NCBI GenBank assembly: GCA_951812925.1
Contig: OX638371.1
Coordinates: 38,724,101-38,788,100 of the forward strand
Source: Calliopum simillimum
Lineage: Eukaryota > Arthropoda > Insecta > Diptera > Lauxaniidae
Length of the DNA stretch: 64,000 nucleotides
Direction: 5' to 3'
Shown: one piece after another, positions 34,712-46,414 of the stretch
Position numbering within the stretch: the first letter of the stretch is position 1
How the letters are laid out: each line of letters begins with the position of its first letter
Notes under the pieces: generated by a model
Seen by the model: the letters and a program-made list of their open reading frames with translations, nothing else
The model's database searches: none
What the model was told of the DNA's origin: nothing
Translations under genes and position numbers: made by a program

Positions 34712-35814
34712 GGTACAAACCATGTGTAAACGATCAAGAAATTTGTTCATGGCATCTGATTTGGCTATAAATTGGCATAAGCAATAGTTGCATAGTAGAA
34801 AAAATTACTACGAAATATTTTTTCAAAATTTAAAAAAATGGCGGAGATATGGGACTTTGAAATTTTTAGGTTAGTTTTTTTTGAGAAGCTATAACTTCGG
34901 TTGCATTTATCCAATTTTCAAATTTATGGTGTTAAATGATTTGTCTTAAAACAGGCTTTAAAATAAAAACTAGCAAACATTTTTTTTTTTTTATATATAT
35001 AGTTTACACTGAAAAAAAAAATTTAAATTGAGTTTCCCAAAATACGTCCTTTTTAATATTTTTTATTTTTCTTGTAAAAAAAGCTACAAGTGTAACTTAC
35101 CAGTCCTCCAAAAATTGGAGTGGGCCTGCCAGTGGTTCTCCAGAAAAACAATAAAATGTAGCATCTTCCCCAATTTTTCAGTACATTTTTTTAATTTAAA
35201 ATTTTTATTAAAAAAAATTTTCAAATGCTGAAAATAGTTTATTGACTGTTTTTTTGCTTGTATAGTACTATTATAAGTACCAACGCACTTTTTTCAAATT
35301 CAAATTAACGTTTAATTAAAAATTTCAAATTCAAAAAAATTGTACTGAAAAATTGCGGCAAAAGCTACATTTTATTGTTTTTCTGGAGAACCACTGGGAG
35401 GCCCACTCCAATTTTTGGAGGAATGGTAAGTTACACTTGTAGCTTTTTTCACAAGAAAAATAAAAAATATTAAAAAGGACGTATTTTGGGAAACTCAATT
35501 TAAATTTTTTTTTTCAGTGTAAGCTATATAAAAAAAAAAAAAAAAATGTTTGCTTATTTTTATTTTAAAGCCTGTTTTAAGACAAATCATTTAACACTAT
35601 AAAATTGAAAATTGGATAAATGCAACCGAAGTTATAGCTTCTCAAAAAAAACTAACCTAAAAATTTCAAAGTCCCATATCTCCGCCATTTTTTAAAATTT
35701 TGAAAAAATATTTGGTAGTAATTTTTTCCACTATGCAACTATTGTTTATGCCAATTTATAGCCAAATCGGATGCCATTAAAAAAAATCTTGATCGTTTTG
35801 AAATGGTTTGTACC
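34712..35814. mobile_element. Foldback element, copy 2 (GGTACAAACC termini, duplication ATAT)
   Basis: Same family as 22234-23323: GGTACAAACC...GGTTTGTACC, near-perfect arms of about 540 bp meeting around 35263. ATAT flanks both ends (34708-34711 and 35815-35818), a second 4-bp duplication. Non-coding. The frames at 35028 and 22818 are the same repeat translated. Confidence 0.87.
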
Positions 35815-35904
35815 ATATGCAAAATATAAACAGTTTGTAAAATTTAGTAAAAGTAGTTGAAGGCGGGTTTTGTTTAAAAGCTTGTTCTCCAAATAAAGCT
35901 CTTA

Positions 35905-36010
35905 GCATAACATTTTGCTTATATGGGAGGTGTCACGAACCTTGTCTGGATTTTCCGGGTTTTGGTCCAGAACTTGCATGAACTATTTCAAGTTTTCCTC
36001 CAATCATTCT
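35905..36010 (-). repeat. DINE-like fragment, inverted
   Basis: CTTATATGGGAGGTGTCACG is the inverse of the unit CGTGGCACCTCCCATATAAG of the DINE-like copies. No ends are present. Confidence 0.6.
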
Positions 36011-38135
36011 ATCAATATGTATGTAAAACTTGTGCATGAAAAATGGTTAAGCTCTGCATCAAATGTTTTTGGAAAGTTAGCCTCTGCCACGGGACATTGA
36101 CTTATGTTGTGTTGCCAAACAAAAAAATACGAATATTGTGTTTTTGGCCCAAAATATTTTATTAAAAGTCTATCTTCATCTGACCACCGTGTATATAAAC
36201 CTTATCGCGTCATAGATGACTGATTATATGGTTGACCGATTTTGCAAGAAAAAAATAAAACTGATTAATACGCATTTATTCTTTGTGATGTAAAAAAAAA
36301 AACTGAATTTAAATGCAACATAATCCAATGCATTTGCTTTGGTGTCGCCAGAGGGGAATGTCAGTCAAAAATTTTGTTACACTGAAATCGTTTGTATTCC
36401 ACGCTTAATGCTGTAAAACGAAAAATTTGTGCCATTTAATTAAAAAAAAAAAGAAAGAAATGCTCATTTAAAGTTACCCCTTGGAGCTAAATAAATGTTT
36501 ATAAGTAAATTAAAATGTTGTAACATTTGAATGCGCATATTTATGATATCAAAGCGAGATGACTTTCCATAATGCTTTTGTTATACTGAGGTATTAAAGT
36601 TTTCAAAAAAAGATTACGGTATTACGGTTTCTTATGAGTACCTATCCCATCATTGCAACATCTTATACAGGGTAAATCCATGGTAACTCGCGTTACAAAT
36701 ATAAAAGTTTTTAAGAGTTTATTTGAGGCTCATCCTTTGGATTAACTAAAAAAATTTGATTCTTAATGAACATAATGTTTTGTTCCTGTTATAGGTTAGT
36801 TGAAATTTTCAGTGACAGCTGGTAACTCTTGGACAACATGTTCAGAGAGTAAATTTCTTTCGCAGGTTTCTGCGAAATTTGTGGGTAGATTTCTTTACAT
36901 TAGACATAAATGAAGGCAGCAGGATAACAATATGTATTTCTTTATTAGAAACAACAATATTAAATCGTAACTCGCGTTACTATCGATTTTTAGACCAATA
37001 CAAGGAGCTTTTTCTAGTCCTTAGATATAAAAATTAAAATTGGGTCAAACTTTAAGAATAATAAAGAACTATTTCAGACTTTTATGCACAGGAACCAAAA
37101 TTAAATCAAAATTTAATAATTGGTCAACTAAGTCTATTATATCGCGATTGGAATTATTTAAGGTTTTAATATAGATGGTATATTATCATCACAACTATTA
37201 CCGTCACTACCAGATTTATATACTTCCTCGCAAAAGAACCGTTTTTACTTCTTCTGATGTGCAGACATTAACTAAAAAAGCGGTAATAACCAATTGCAAT
37301 GTCAAATCTTAATTTTGGCACTAAATGGTAATGTTTCTTTAAATAAACATTAGTTTGGATATTGTTGAAGATTGAAAAGAAGTGTGAAATTTTTCTATAC
37401 CTTGTCCACATTTACATGGAAATACCCTACATAAGAGTGTTTCAAAATCTAAAATTTGTTCCTATTTTTGGTGCTCAAGTCTCTTAATATACCTATAGGC
37501 CAAAAACCCCTGGAGCCAAAATTTCACCTGAATCGGACCATAGGAAAGCGTGGCACAAGAGAAAGTATTTCAGCCCCCATACAAAGGACGAAATTGTGGT
37601 AGTATCGAAAAACTGATTATGGCTCAAAATGAGTTAAAATCTGCTGCAGTGTATAAAATGTACTATATTAGTGCCAATAAGGGAAAACTCCTGAGATAAA
37701 AATGGGCGATGTCACGCCCCCAAAATTTTTCAACCTTTATATGGGACTGACATGCCGTCTCTTTAAAGGATCATAAATCGGAAAGAAAGAGTCTTTTTGA
37801 AAAAGGTTGAAGGTATATTTTGATAAAGAAGTGTGTGTGGCTTTTCGACGCCATTAAAAGAAAAGACTTTCACCTTTTCCTGCAGCTACGCCATTAGCCT
37901 GAAAGCAGCGTTCTCTCCATCTTTAGGCAGGGATATCGCGAAATCCTGCAGGTATATTGACAATTTTGAGATACAGTCGGATAATGAATAAAAAGTTCAT
38001 TTTGGGTATTTCTGCCAAAGGCTAAAAATTAAGGAGGTCTATCGAGATATGTCTCAAAATTTTTATTTTAGAACACTAGCATTTTTTCGGTGTAGGTAGC
38101 TTTACCTTGTCTTGTGCAGGGGGTGTGGCATTACT
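36011..38135. other. No gene recognised; possible old repeats
   Basis: The palindrome GTAACTCGCGTTAC occurs at about 36684 and 36969, near an ACAGGGTAAAT end-like sequence. From 37440 to 38130 there are GCGTGGCAC and GTCACGCCCCC motifs resembling degenerate DINE-type sequence. No coding signal. Confidence 0.4.
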
Positions 38136-38136
38136 A

Positions 38137-38396
38137 ATTGAGGAGTGGCCGTACCAAAGGGCCTAAGTACCATTTCGCAAAAGTAATGTCATACTTTTTA
38201 TGAGCCTTATAGTCTGTTATTTGACTGTTGTACTTTTTTCAACATAATGACATCAATTTTACAATATCAAAAAAATTTTTAGTGAAAACAGAAAACAATT
38301 TTATTAATTTCTAACAAAATGCCACCCGTTTCATATTATGACACTACTTTTGCCTCGAAATGGTACTTAGGCCCTTTGGTACGGCCACTCCTCAAT
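38137..38396. mobile_element. 260-bp hairpin MITE
   Basis: ATTGAGGAGTGGCCGTACCA and the following AAGGGCCTAAGTACCATTTC are repeated in inverted form at 38337-38396. Arms are about 60 bp with a 140-bp AT-rich loop. No clear duplication. The 63-codon frame over the right arm is not a gene. Confidence 0.75.
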
Positions 38397-38411
38397 TGTT
38401 CCAGAGGATGT

Positions 38412-38770
38412 TATTTTTATACTCTACACCAAGGGTTAATTCACCTTGTCCTTCCGTTTGTAACGCAGAGAAGGAAGCGTTGCAGGTATAGAAAGTATAC
38501 ATATTCTTGATCAGCGTCGATATAGTTATGTCCGTCTGTCTAGCTGGCTGGCTGGCTGTCCGTCTGTGGAAATATTTTTTACGGGGAAACTAAGCAAGAT
38601 AATTCGATGAAATTTAGTGCACTGCCTTTGTTAAGCACGCAGGATTGAAAATGAGCGAAATCGGTAAACGGAGGTAAAAGATATAATAAATTAATTTTTT
38701 TCGGGAGGCGTGGCACCGCCTACTTTTCTAGCACTTTGCTATTCTAATACACTGCGAAAATTTCATTAGA
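38412..38770 (+). repeat. DINE-1-like element (copy B), 3' truncated
   Basis: Begins TTTTTATACTCTACACCAAG and carries ATTCTTGATCAGCGTC and a CTGGCTGGCTGGCTG tract. It continues to GGCGTGGCACCGCC but lacks the CTTACTAGT end. Confidence 0.7.
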
Positions 38771-38884
38771 ATCGGTTGGTTAGATCCCGAGTCCATAAGA
38801 AGTGAGAATTATGAGACACGCTTTATAACTAGTCAGCTCTCGGTAACAAACTGAAAAACCTCTTTGGAGTATACCGGGTAAACC

Positions 38885-39303
38885 TTTCCCAAATCAAATA
38901 AAACTTTTCCTAATCAATATAAACCTTTTTCAAATCAAATTAAACATTTTTCCAACTCAAAATAAAGTTTTTTCCCTCCAATTTAACTTTTACTAAATCA
39001 AATTGCACTTTTTCTAAATCATATTAAACGTTTTCGAAATAAAATAAACCTTTTCCAAATTAAATTAAACAATTTTCCAAATCAAAATAAACTTTTTCCA
39101 TCAAACTGAACTTTTTCCAAATCAATGTAAACGTTTCCAAAACAAATTGAACATTTTTTCAAACCAAAATGAACTTTTCCCCTCCAATATAACTTTTTCT
39201 AAATCAAAATGCATCTTTTCTAAATCAAATTAAACGTTTTCCAAATCCAAACAAACCTTTTCCAAATCAAATTAAACTTTTGCTAAATGAAATAAATTTT
39301 TTT
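38885..39303. repeat. Minisatellite of about 20-21 bp monomers with 10-monomer higher-order structure
   Basis: About 20 units of the pattern CCAAATCAAATTAAACTTTTT run head to tail. Unit variants recur with an offset of ten: the odd CCCTCCAATTTAAC unit near 38973 is matched by CCCTCCAATATAAC near 39180, each followed by a CTAAATCAAA-TGC unit and then an AAACGTTTT unit. That implies duplication of a ten-unit block of about 207 bp. Confidence 0.8.
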
Positions 39304-39474
39304 CCAGCCCCCTTGTCCAATTAACACCCTCCTCCCTTCACATTTTCGAAGGTGTTTGGCAGACATAATATTCATTGCCATATACCAAGGTTCTTAACGA
39401 TAGCTGCTTTATGTAAAAGAGATATGTCATTACAAACGTATTTTTTGCTAAGTTTAATTTAAATTAGAAAAGGT

Positions 39475-40414
39475 TTTAATACCCTACACCCAGGGTATAT
39501 TCACTTTGTCGTTCCGTTTGTAACGCAGAGAAGGAGGCGTGGCAGATATAGAAAAGTATATATATTCTTGATCAGCGTCACCTCCTGAGTCGATATAGCC
39601 ATGTCCGTCTGTCTGGCTGGGTGGCTGGCTGGCTGTGTGTTGAAATACCCTTTTTGGGAAAACTGAGCAAGATATTTCAATGAAATTTGGTACACTACCT
39701 CTGTCGCCAAAGATATCTCGGGGGATTGAAAATGAGCGAAATCGGTCAACGGACACGCCTACCGCCCATACAATAAATATATTCGAAATGCAAAAATAAG
39801 AACATTATTTGCAATAACAGAAACAAAATACACATAAATACTAGGGAAAGTAAGCAGAAGCTCTGAGAAAAAACTAGGCGAATTCGAACTAGAGGACGTG
39901 GCACCTCCCATATAAACAAAAGTTTCAAAATGTTACACGGAAAGGGTTTTTGAGATAACCCAACCAAATTACACTCAAACACTCGGATCTATAAATGCAA
40001 GCTATACGCAAGATCTATGTTAACTCGGACAAGAGGGCGTGGCACCTCTCATATAAGCAAAAGTTTCAAAATTATATAATAACAAAGTGTTTTTTTTCTC
40101 AAACACGAAGAACATTAATTGTAAACTCTGAGCTTAAAGAAGGCGAAGTATGATAAGAGGGCGTGGCACCTCCCATATAAGCAAAAGTTTCAAAATGCTA
40201 TACTGAAAGATTTTTTTAAGAAAACCTTACCGAATTTTACTCAAACACTCAGAACAGTAAATGCAAGCTCTACGCAAAATTAAGGTAAGCTCGAAGGTGA
40301 GGGCGTGGCACTTCCCATATAAGCAATATGTTCTTATACTCTCCTAATAATATACTTGAAATGCAGTGTAGGGTATTTAGTTTTTGGCCAGGCCAAAGAT
40401 ACCACCCTTACTAG
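39475..40414 (+). mobile_element. DINE-1-like element (copy C) with internal tandem units
   Basis: The 5' end is TTTTAATACCCTACACCCAG. The block TATATTCTTGATCAGCGTC and a CTGGCTGGGTGGCTGG tract follow. Four units starting CGTGGCACCTCCCATATAA-like lie at about 39897, 40038, 40164 and 40305, spaced 126-141 bp apart. The 3' end has GTGTAGGGTAT and closes CACCCTTACTAGT. This is the most complete copy in the window. It is inserted next to the minisatellite. Confidence 0.82.
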
Positions 40415-40515
40415 TTTTTTTTTTGATTTCAAAAAAACTTTAATTTGGTTTGAAAAAATATCATCACTCGTATGATGTGGAAAAAGGTTTAACTTGGATT
40501 GGAAAACCTTTATGA

Positions 40516-42440
40516 AAAAATTTTAGAAACTTCTAATCTTCTTAAAGCTTTGATTCGAGCTATCTACTTATATCCACTCGATGTATGGAATAAAATGGGA
40601 ACGCTTGATAGCTAAAACTTATACAATTTGCAATTCCTAAAATAAATCATACATATAAGTGGATTCGATGCTTTGACTATTCCTCATGGTTTACGATGAT
40701 TGCAATCACATCTTCTTGAGAGATTCACTGCCGAGTAGATATCGCAATTTCATCAAGGCCGCAATTTACACTTTTACTGTTTTTTTTTTATTGATACCAA
40801 AGCCAAATTTTTGTTGTTACCATACAAAATGCAGTTACCATATAAAAATATGTTGTTGCTGCTGTTGTCATACAACAACACCACCGTATCAGACAATAAA
40901 AATTGTTTGTTTCCTATCATAGGAGTCGTTAGGTTTTTTTCTACATTTTATTTTTGACCAGTTTGATTGAGGCGCATCAGAAATTGTTTGCTTTGGTATG
41001 TTGGAATGATGTGTTAAATTGAGTCGGTTAGGTTGGTTCGTTGGTTGGCTTGGTTGACTTGAGTTGATGATGACTTGCTTTTGTGAAAATCAAGTCATGT
41101 CAACATCTACGGTAAGAAATAAATCCATCTTTAGTGATTTGCTTTCATTTTTGTTTTGTTTTGTTTGATTTTTTCTTTTCTTTTCTTTGATTTTTTGTAC
41201 AGAGGGTACCTCTAGTTGTTGTATTCATTTTGCTGCTACTCGTACAAAGAAAATAATTTTTACTTTCTATTTCTTTTGGATTTTTCATGGTATTCAACGG
41301 TTGGTGGCGGCGGCGACGGTGGCATTGTCATCAAATTGGCTTTTGGGAACCTCGCGCTGTTTTCATAATGATGAAATGTCATATCGTATGGGTCTGTTGT
41401 TGTTGGTGTGACTGAGGGTCTTATGAGATGTATGGAAGAAAATATTCAACTAATTAATGAAATTTTTCTTTTGTTGAATTTATTTTTTTTTTTTTTTTTC
41501 ATTGCAATGATCCGATCCGATAAAGAAAAAAAGTTGGGAAGAGTCTTCAAAGTTTTCCATTACATTGTGTTGTGTTGTGTACTGTACGTGTACGAGTACT
41601 TAAGTGTCAGTTTATTGTAAACACAAGCTTTATTTTTGTTGATGTTGTTTTTGCTTTTCTTCAACTGAAAGTCATATTTAAAAGCTTTGTAATGTGTTTT
41701 TTTTTTATCAGTTTTTTGTTTTTGTGTTTTAATTGACATTGAATAGAGTTCCATGCAAACTCTAAAGTTTAATATATGAGAAAAGTACATTTATTGTCTA
41801 AATATCTACGTATATGTATGTACTTACATATGCATTCATACATATATACATATGTCTATATATTGTATGTGTTTGTCTTTATATATATAATTTATTGTAT
41901 GTAATAGAAAAGCAACAAAAAAAATAAATAAATAAATGGAAAATGAGCAACTTAACTTTGCTCGTGCCTTGGTACATTATTTATTTTCATTATGGTTGTT
42001 GTTATTATTGTTTTTGTTATTGTTGTACTTGTTTTTTGTATTATAAATAATATCGCTGTGCTCATCAAGTCGGCAGTCAAAATTGAATTCACACTGTCTT
42101 ACTACCCCCTCCCAACCGACTCTTGGTTTCCCCTTTTTTTTTCATAAATTTGTTGTATTATTGCTTTTGTTGTTGTTGTTGTTGTTGTTGCTGCTGCTTT
42201 TGTTGTTGTACCCGTACTTACTGTACAACAACAGTAGTAGTAGTAGTAGTGACTCACTTGAGCGTAACGTGAGCGCAGCTTTTGTTGTTTAACTGCGATC
42301 GCATGGTACCTTGCACTATCCAAAGATCTGTGTTGGATATGCGGCGGCAAATGAGTACTCGCCTCACCGTATTCATCCGATTGTTGTTTAGGTATTTGTG
42401 CACTTACTATACCCCAGCTGTTTCGTTTGTATATGTATGT
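40516..42440. other. Mostly unique sequence with triplet microsatellites
   Basis: Unlike its surroundings, this part shows no transposon ends. It has GTTGTTGCTGCTGTTG near 40851, GGTGGCGGCGGCGACGG near 41304, and ATGTATGTAC tracts near 41810-41880. It may be conserved intronic sequence, but no exon is evident. Confidence 0.4.
42165..42252. repeat. Triplet microsatellites (TTG)n and (TAG)n
   Basis: TTG repeats with CTG interruptions at 42167-42209 are followed by ACAACAACAG and TAG repeats to about 42250. Frames over them (poly-Leu, poly-Thr) are artefacts. Confidence 0.85.
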
Positions 42441-43267
42441 GTGTGTTGGGTTATTTGATGCTATGCTTTTTCACAGCCATCACATTTTGCAATTGCTTAA
42501 TACAAAATTTTGGATTCCCAAACGTGAGTCTACTCAAAAAAATGTAACTAACACGAAAATTTCTTTAAAGAAATGCAGATTTTTTTTTCTCTTGATTTTT
42601 CCAGCCAATAATGGTGGTTTGGGACCTCCTTTTCATGAATCTGAACTTGGTTTATTTCCATCACGTTAGGATTTTGAGATATTCCAATTTTTATGACCTC
42701 AAAAATAACGAAAAATCGTGTGTTTTACACAGTTATATTAAAATTTCTCGAAATTGGAGCAATTCTGTAATCAGATTTAGGCTTAGCATCAAAAAGTACA
42801 TTAGAAATCACTATCGAAGTTTTTAATGGGTTCCCCTTGTTGGCCTGTGCCGCATTTGAAAACTTATTTATTTAATCTTTTGCTTATGTATTCTATGTAC
42901 AATATCACGTCTAAAATAATCAACATATTTAAACCATTCTTGCACTATATGTATATTTTTTTGGTTTCCCCATATGATCTAAACAGTTCATATTCATAAT
43001 GTAGGTCTAGGTATAAAGTTTCGTAATGCAGGTAAGGTGAGAAGATATTCGTTTTTTAATTTTTTTGTTTTTGGTATGTTTTCTTTGTATCCCAAGCGCA
43101 TCGTATTTTCATTCAATTACTCCCATTATAATGGTAAATCCAATCGCCTCCATTTTTCTTATAAATCTGTTGAAGCACCAAAAAAGCATATGGTGCAAAT
43201 ATGGTTTAGATACTTTCAATAATATAGTCATGGTAGTCATGTTTACGCGAAAACACCACTTAACTTT

Positions 43268-43800
43268 CTGCAGAGCGAAGAAAAAACCGCGTTCGTGAGT
43301 GTTTTAACTACGTTTCGTTGCTGGTTTGGATTTAACAACGCTCCAAGCTCATATTTGTATGGTGCGTTACTAAATCACTCACGAGCGTGGTTAAACTCAA
43401 ATTAGAAACGCAACGTAGTTTAAACACTCACGAAACGTGGTTAAATTCAAATCAGCTCATTTCAAAACCAATAGACTTTTAGTCAACTTCACAATAATGA
43501 TGACCTTGGCTGAGTTGCTAACGTCCGCATCTATCACACGACAGGTTCCAGGTTCAAATCTCCCCAATATCAAACAAAAAATTTTATTTAAAACATAAAA
43601 TTGAAAATAAAAAAAGAAAATGTTGTCGTTGACAGGAAAAAATTAAAAAAAAATTTGTTTTTTCTTTTGTAGTTGAAGCCCATTCAGCAACGCGCGTTGT
43701 TAAAACTGCCACAAACGAGCCATGTTCAAAATTTAGGTCGCCACGTGGATAAAATAACCACGTTTCTGCCACTTTTGACAATGTTGTTTTCTCTGTGTAG
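43268..43800. mobile_element. TIR element with tRNA-like centre (CACAGAGCGAAG family), copy 1
   Basis: The left end CAGAGCGAAGAAAAAA (first bases lost) pairs with TTGTTTTCTCTGTG at the right, before TA. Arms carry ACTCACGAACGTGG-type motifs (GTTCGTGAGTGTTTTAACTA). The centre has TGGCTGAGTTGCTAACG at 43507 and GGTTCAAATCTCC at 43551, fitting A and B boxes. Same family as 59058-59761. No protein. Confidence 0.75.
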
Positions 43801-44229
43801 TCGATATGAAAAAATCAAAATATCCGCTTTTTCAAGTTGTTTTTCTAAGGAACTATAAGCCCTACAGAAAATCTGGTTTTGGCAGCTTGTAGATCTCACC
43901 GAGAACAATGCCCTGAACTACATAACTCATTTTCACAAAAAATTTTGGTTAAAGTTCATTAAGGTTTGGAAAAATTAATTTTTTACCAGCTTGAGTTTAT
44001 CTTAACCCGGAATAACCTAGAATTATTCTTGATAAATATTTTAGAATTGATCACAATAGAGCATCCTGTAGAAAAGGAATTTTAGTCCTGGGCCTTGTTT
44101 AAATACAAGGACATGTGTCAATATGGCAACACAGGGTTTTGCTAAGGGTTTTTTTTTTTTGTTGTTGTTTTTATTTTACTGTTTTGCAAAGAAATTTAAA
44201 GCGGATAAATCGGATTCATAATGTATGTA
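43801..44229. other. No gene recognised
   Basis: Sequence between two elements; no feature identified. Confidence 0.4.
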
Positions 44230-45152
44230 GGGTAGAAGGGGGAGGTTTCGACACGTGGGAGGCTTCATCAGTGCCAAATTTTGCGATTTCTATTCGCACT
44301 TTCTCCCTCGTTTAAATCAAAAAGTCTTACTCCTAATTGTACGCAGCTATCATAAAAATTTCTCTGCGCAATTCGGCTAGGGTGCGTAGTTAGTCGTGAT
44401 TTTGAATATTTATAGCAAGTTGATGTAATATTTGCTTGTTGCTTTTTGTGTGATACTCGGTTAATAAACCATAAAATTTCCGTTTTTTTTTAGCAGATAC
44501 TTAAATATATTATTACTGATAATACTACATTTAATGTTTGCAAAATAAATAAAAGATAACTTCGAAATTTTGGAAATTTGGAAACAAGTGGATAAGGGAG
44601 GATTCGTCAAGTGTAAATGGGAGGATTCGACAACTGAAATTTATACATATGATTCAATTATTTTCCATGAATCTGATTTTTCACAAGATATGGAGTTCGG
44701 TACTAATGCCGATGTACAAATGGATATAGAATCAGCCTGAATCATGTCTCGAACTCGTTCAAGGCTCTGACCTTCCTGGTCCGAATGATTTGCTGGATAT
44801 GGCTCCGATTGAAGGCGACATCCCTGATTTTCGTTCTCCCATTGTATCACCGGAAGCAGTTCGTCTTTTATCATCTACATTCAAAAGGTTGAAGGTTTCA
44901 AAAAATCAAGGGAATCAAGAATTTATATGACTGACGAAGCTTCCCCAAAAGTGGGAGGTTTCGTCATTTATTTGAACTTTGGTTTATTGGTCACATTTCC
45001 GAAAATAGCAAACATGTCGATTTTTTTGTAATTTATAAAAGAAGCACACATATTCATGAATAGTCTAGGCGTATTCAAAATAACATGAATAATTGCAAAT
45101 GGAAGATATAAGGACTTTTTTGTTAGGGTGTCGAAACCTCCCCCTTCTCCAA
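44230..45152 (+). mobile_element. pogo-like element remnant, TA-flanked
   Basis: The TIR core AGAAGGGGGAGGTTTCGACA lies at both ends, the same distance from a flanking TA (44228-44229 and 45153-45154). The motif GGGAGGTTTCG or GGGAGGATTCG recurs inside at 44595, 44618 and 44952. The 923-bp unit carries the end of a pogo-like transposase and is internally deleted. Confidence 0.7.
44690..44950 (+). pseudogene. pogo-like transposase C-terminal tail, decayed
   Basis: On the + strand, LLDMAPIEGDIPDF and then SPEAVRLL-like sequence lead, after a frame change, to KKSRESRIYMTDEASPK. The last block matches the basic tail of pogo/Tigger transposases (SPE.VRP, then GKSRI.T.TP.K). Catalytic residues are absent. 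No single frame is open. The minus-strand frame over the same bases is a shadow. Confidence 0.5.
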
Positions 45153-45442
45153 TATGTTGTTGGACGTAGCTTCCACTTGTTATCTAAGTAAGGATTATCG
45201 ACCGATCCCGCAAGAACACGGCCCTCAAAACGTTCTGCTGCAAAATGTCCTAGAACCGACTTTGTCGAACATTACCACAAACTAAGTAAATTCTGACATT
45301 AACTAAGTGACTCCACAAACATAATATGAATTTTTGAGTGATAGCTTTCACGTCCGTGCACATGGGAGGATTTTGGGGGTTCAAACCCCCCAGGAGGATC
45401 TTTTACACATATATAACAGTACAAAATTAGTGTATAGTTTAA

Positions 45443-45547
45443 GGGGTTATCGTGAATCAAGATTCCTGGGGAATTTTCTTAAACTGCAATAGAGAATGCA
45501 CGGCACTCTGATAAAATTCCCCGGGAATATTTATTCACGATAACCCC
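45443..45547. mobile_element. 105-bp MITE (GGGGTTATCGTGAAT)
   Basis: GGGGTTATCGTGAATCAAGA at the left pairs with GGGGTTATCGTGAATAAATA inverted at the right. Both continue with a TTCC-GGGGAATTTT block. Arms of about 40 bp, loop of about 30 bp. Confidence 0.8.
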
Positions 45548-45559
45548 TATAGTGTTCAT

Positions 45560-46335
45560 TTGTTATTTTATATGAAAAAATCCCACCAAGAGCAAATCCT
45601 ATACTCGGCCCTGATAGTTATACCCACTAATTAATTAATTACCCAGTTTACCAAATTGAGAGAAAGTAATGAGATCTTCATCAAAATTGACTTTAAAACT
45701 TTCTGAATTTCTGAGTTATCATCCATTGACGTAAATGTATCTCAATTCCATTCAACTATAATTTAATCCTTTGCATGGAGTTGAGATACCTTTGCTTCAA
45801 TGAATGATAACTCAGAAAGTAATAACACGATTGAAGAAAAGGATGATAATAACTATCCTACTCCTAGATGAGCCTCATATGCCTGGAAACAGTATTTAAG
45901 CTCTTCAGAGCAAGAATGTTGTGGAACTTTGACCTGATAGACAAAATTTATTGCCACCTCTAACAATTTATCGAATGTTAACATCATCTTCTCCACTTAA
46001 ACATCGTGTGTTTCAATTTTCGAAATAACCGTATAATACCAGTGCTTCATCGTTTTCTTCTTGGAGCTGCTTTAAATTTTGATTTTGTCGCACTCATTGC
46101 AGCGTTGCCATTTGGACACGCGGAGTTAATTCGGGTTAATTTAGTACTTATATAGATAGTATTTAGTTCAAAAAGCCCAAATCATGAACTCTTGAGTGAA
46201 AGTCATATTTTTGTCTGTATTGAAAATTTTACTTCGGCAAGTTAAGTATGGTTTTGTCAGACCGCGTTACATTCTTTGGATATTATTAACTTTTGCAAAT
46301 AAATAATAAAAATTGTTAACTCTCTAAACTTAATA
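45560..46335. other. No gene recognised
   Basis: AT-rich sequence. An inverted pair TAACTCAGAAA/TTTCTGAGTTA lies near 45707 and 45807. No exon signal. Confidence 0.4.
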
Positions 46336-46414
46336 TTTTAATTTTTTTATTTTTAGGTAAGTTTAAACATCATTTTGCTATGGTTTTTACAATGATATCA
46401 TCACATCAGTAAGT
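46336..46414 (+). promoter_or_regulatory. Recursive (ratchet) splice site with a 52-nt cryptic exon, site 2
   Basis: A pyrimidine tract (TTTTAATTTTTTTATTTTTAG) ends with AG at 46356, followed directly by GTAAGT at 46357-46362. A second consensus donor, GTAAGTAC, lies at 46409, making a 52-nt candidate recursive-splice exon. The branch-like sequence CTCTAAAC is about 30 nt upstream. The first bases, GTAAGTTTAAACA, resemble those of site 1 (GTAAGTTCAAACA). The two sites are 34.4 kb apart on the same strand, within the usual spacing of ratchet points in giant fly introns. Confidence 0.65.

Noticed and set aside
35028..35231. 67-codon frame shared with 22818-23021 as a conserved small protein
   Set aside because: The similarity is due to two copies of one foldback element, not to coding constraint.
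42083..42350. Poly-Leu and poly-Thr frames
   Set aside because: They are translations of TTG/TAG microsatellites.
43021..43078. AATGCAG|GTAAGG as a third recursive splice site
   Set aside because: There is no pyrimidine tract before the AG, and the donor is weaker. The nearby GTATGT is not a strong second donor.
43507..43562. A functional tRNA gene
   Set aside because: A and B boxes fit, but no acceptor stem or proper cloverleaf is visible. The same holds for 15685, 26278 and 59397.
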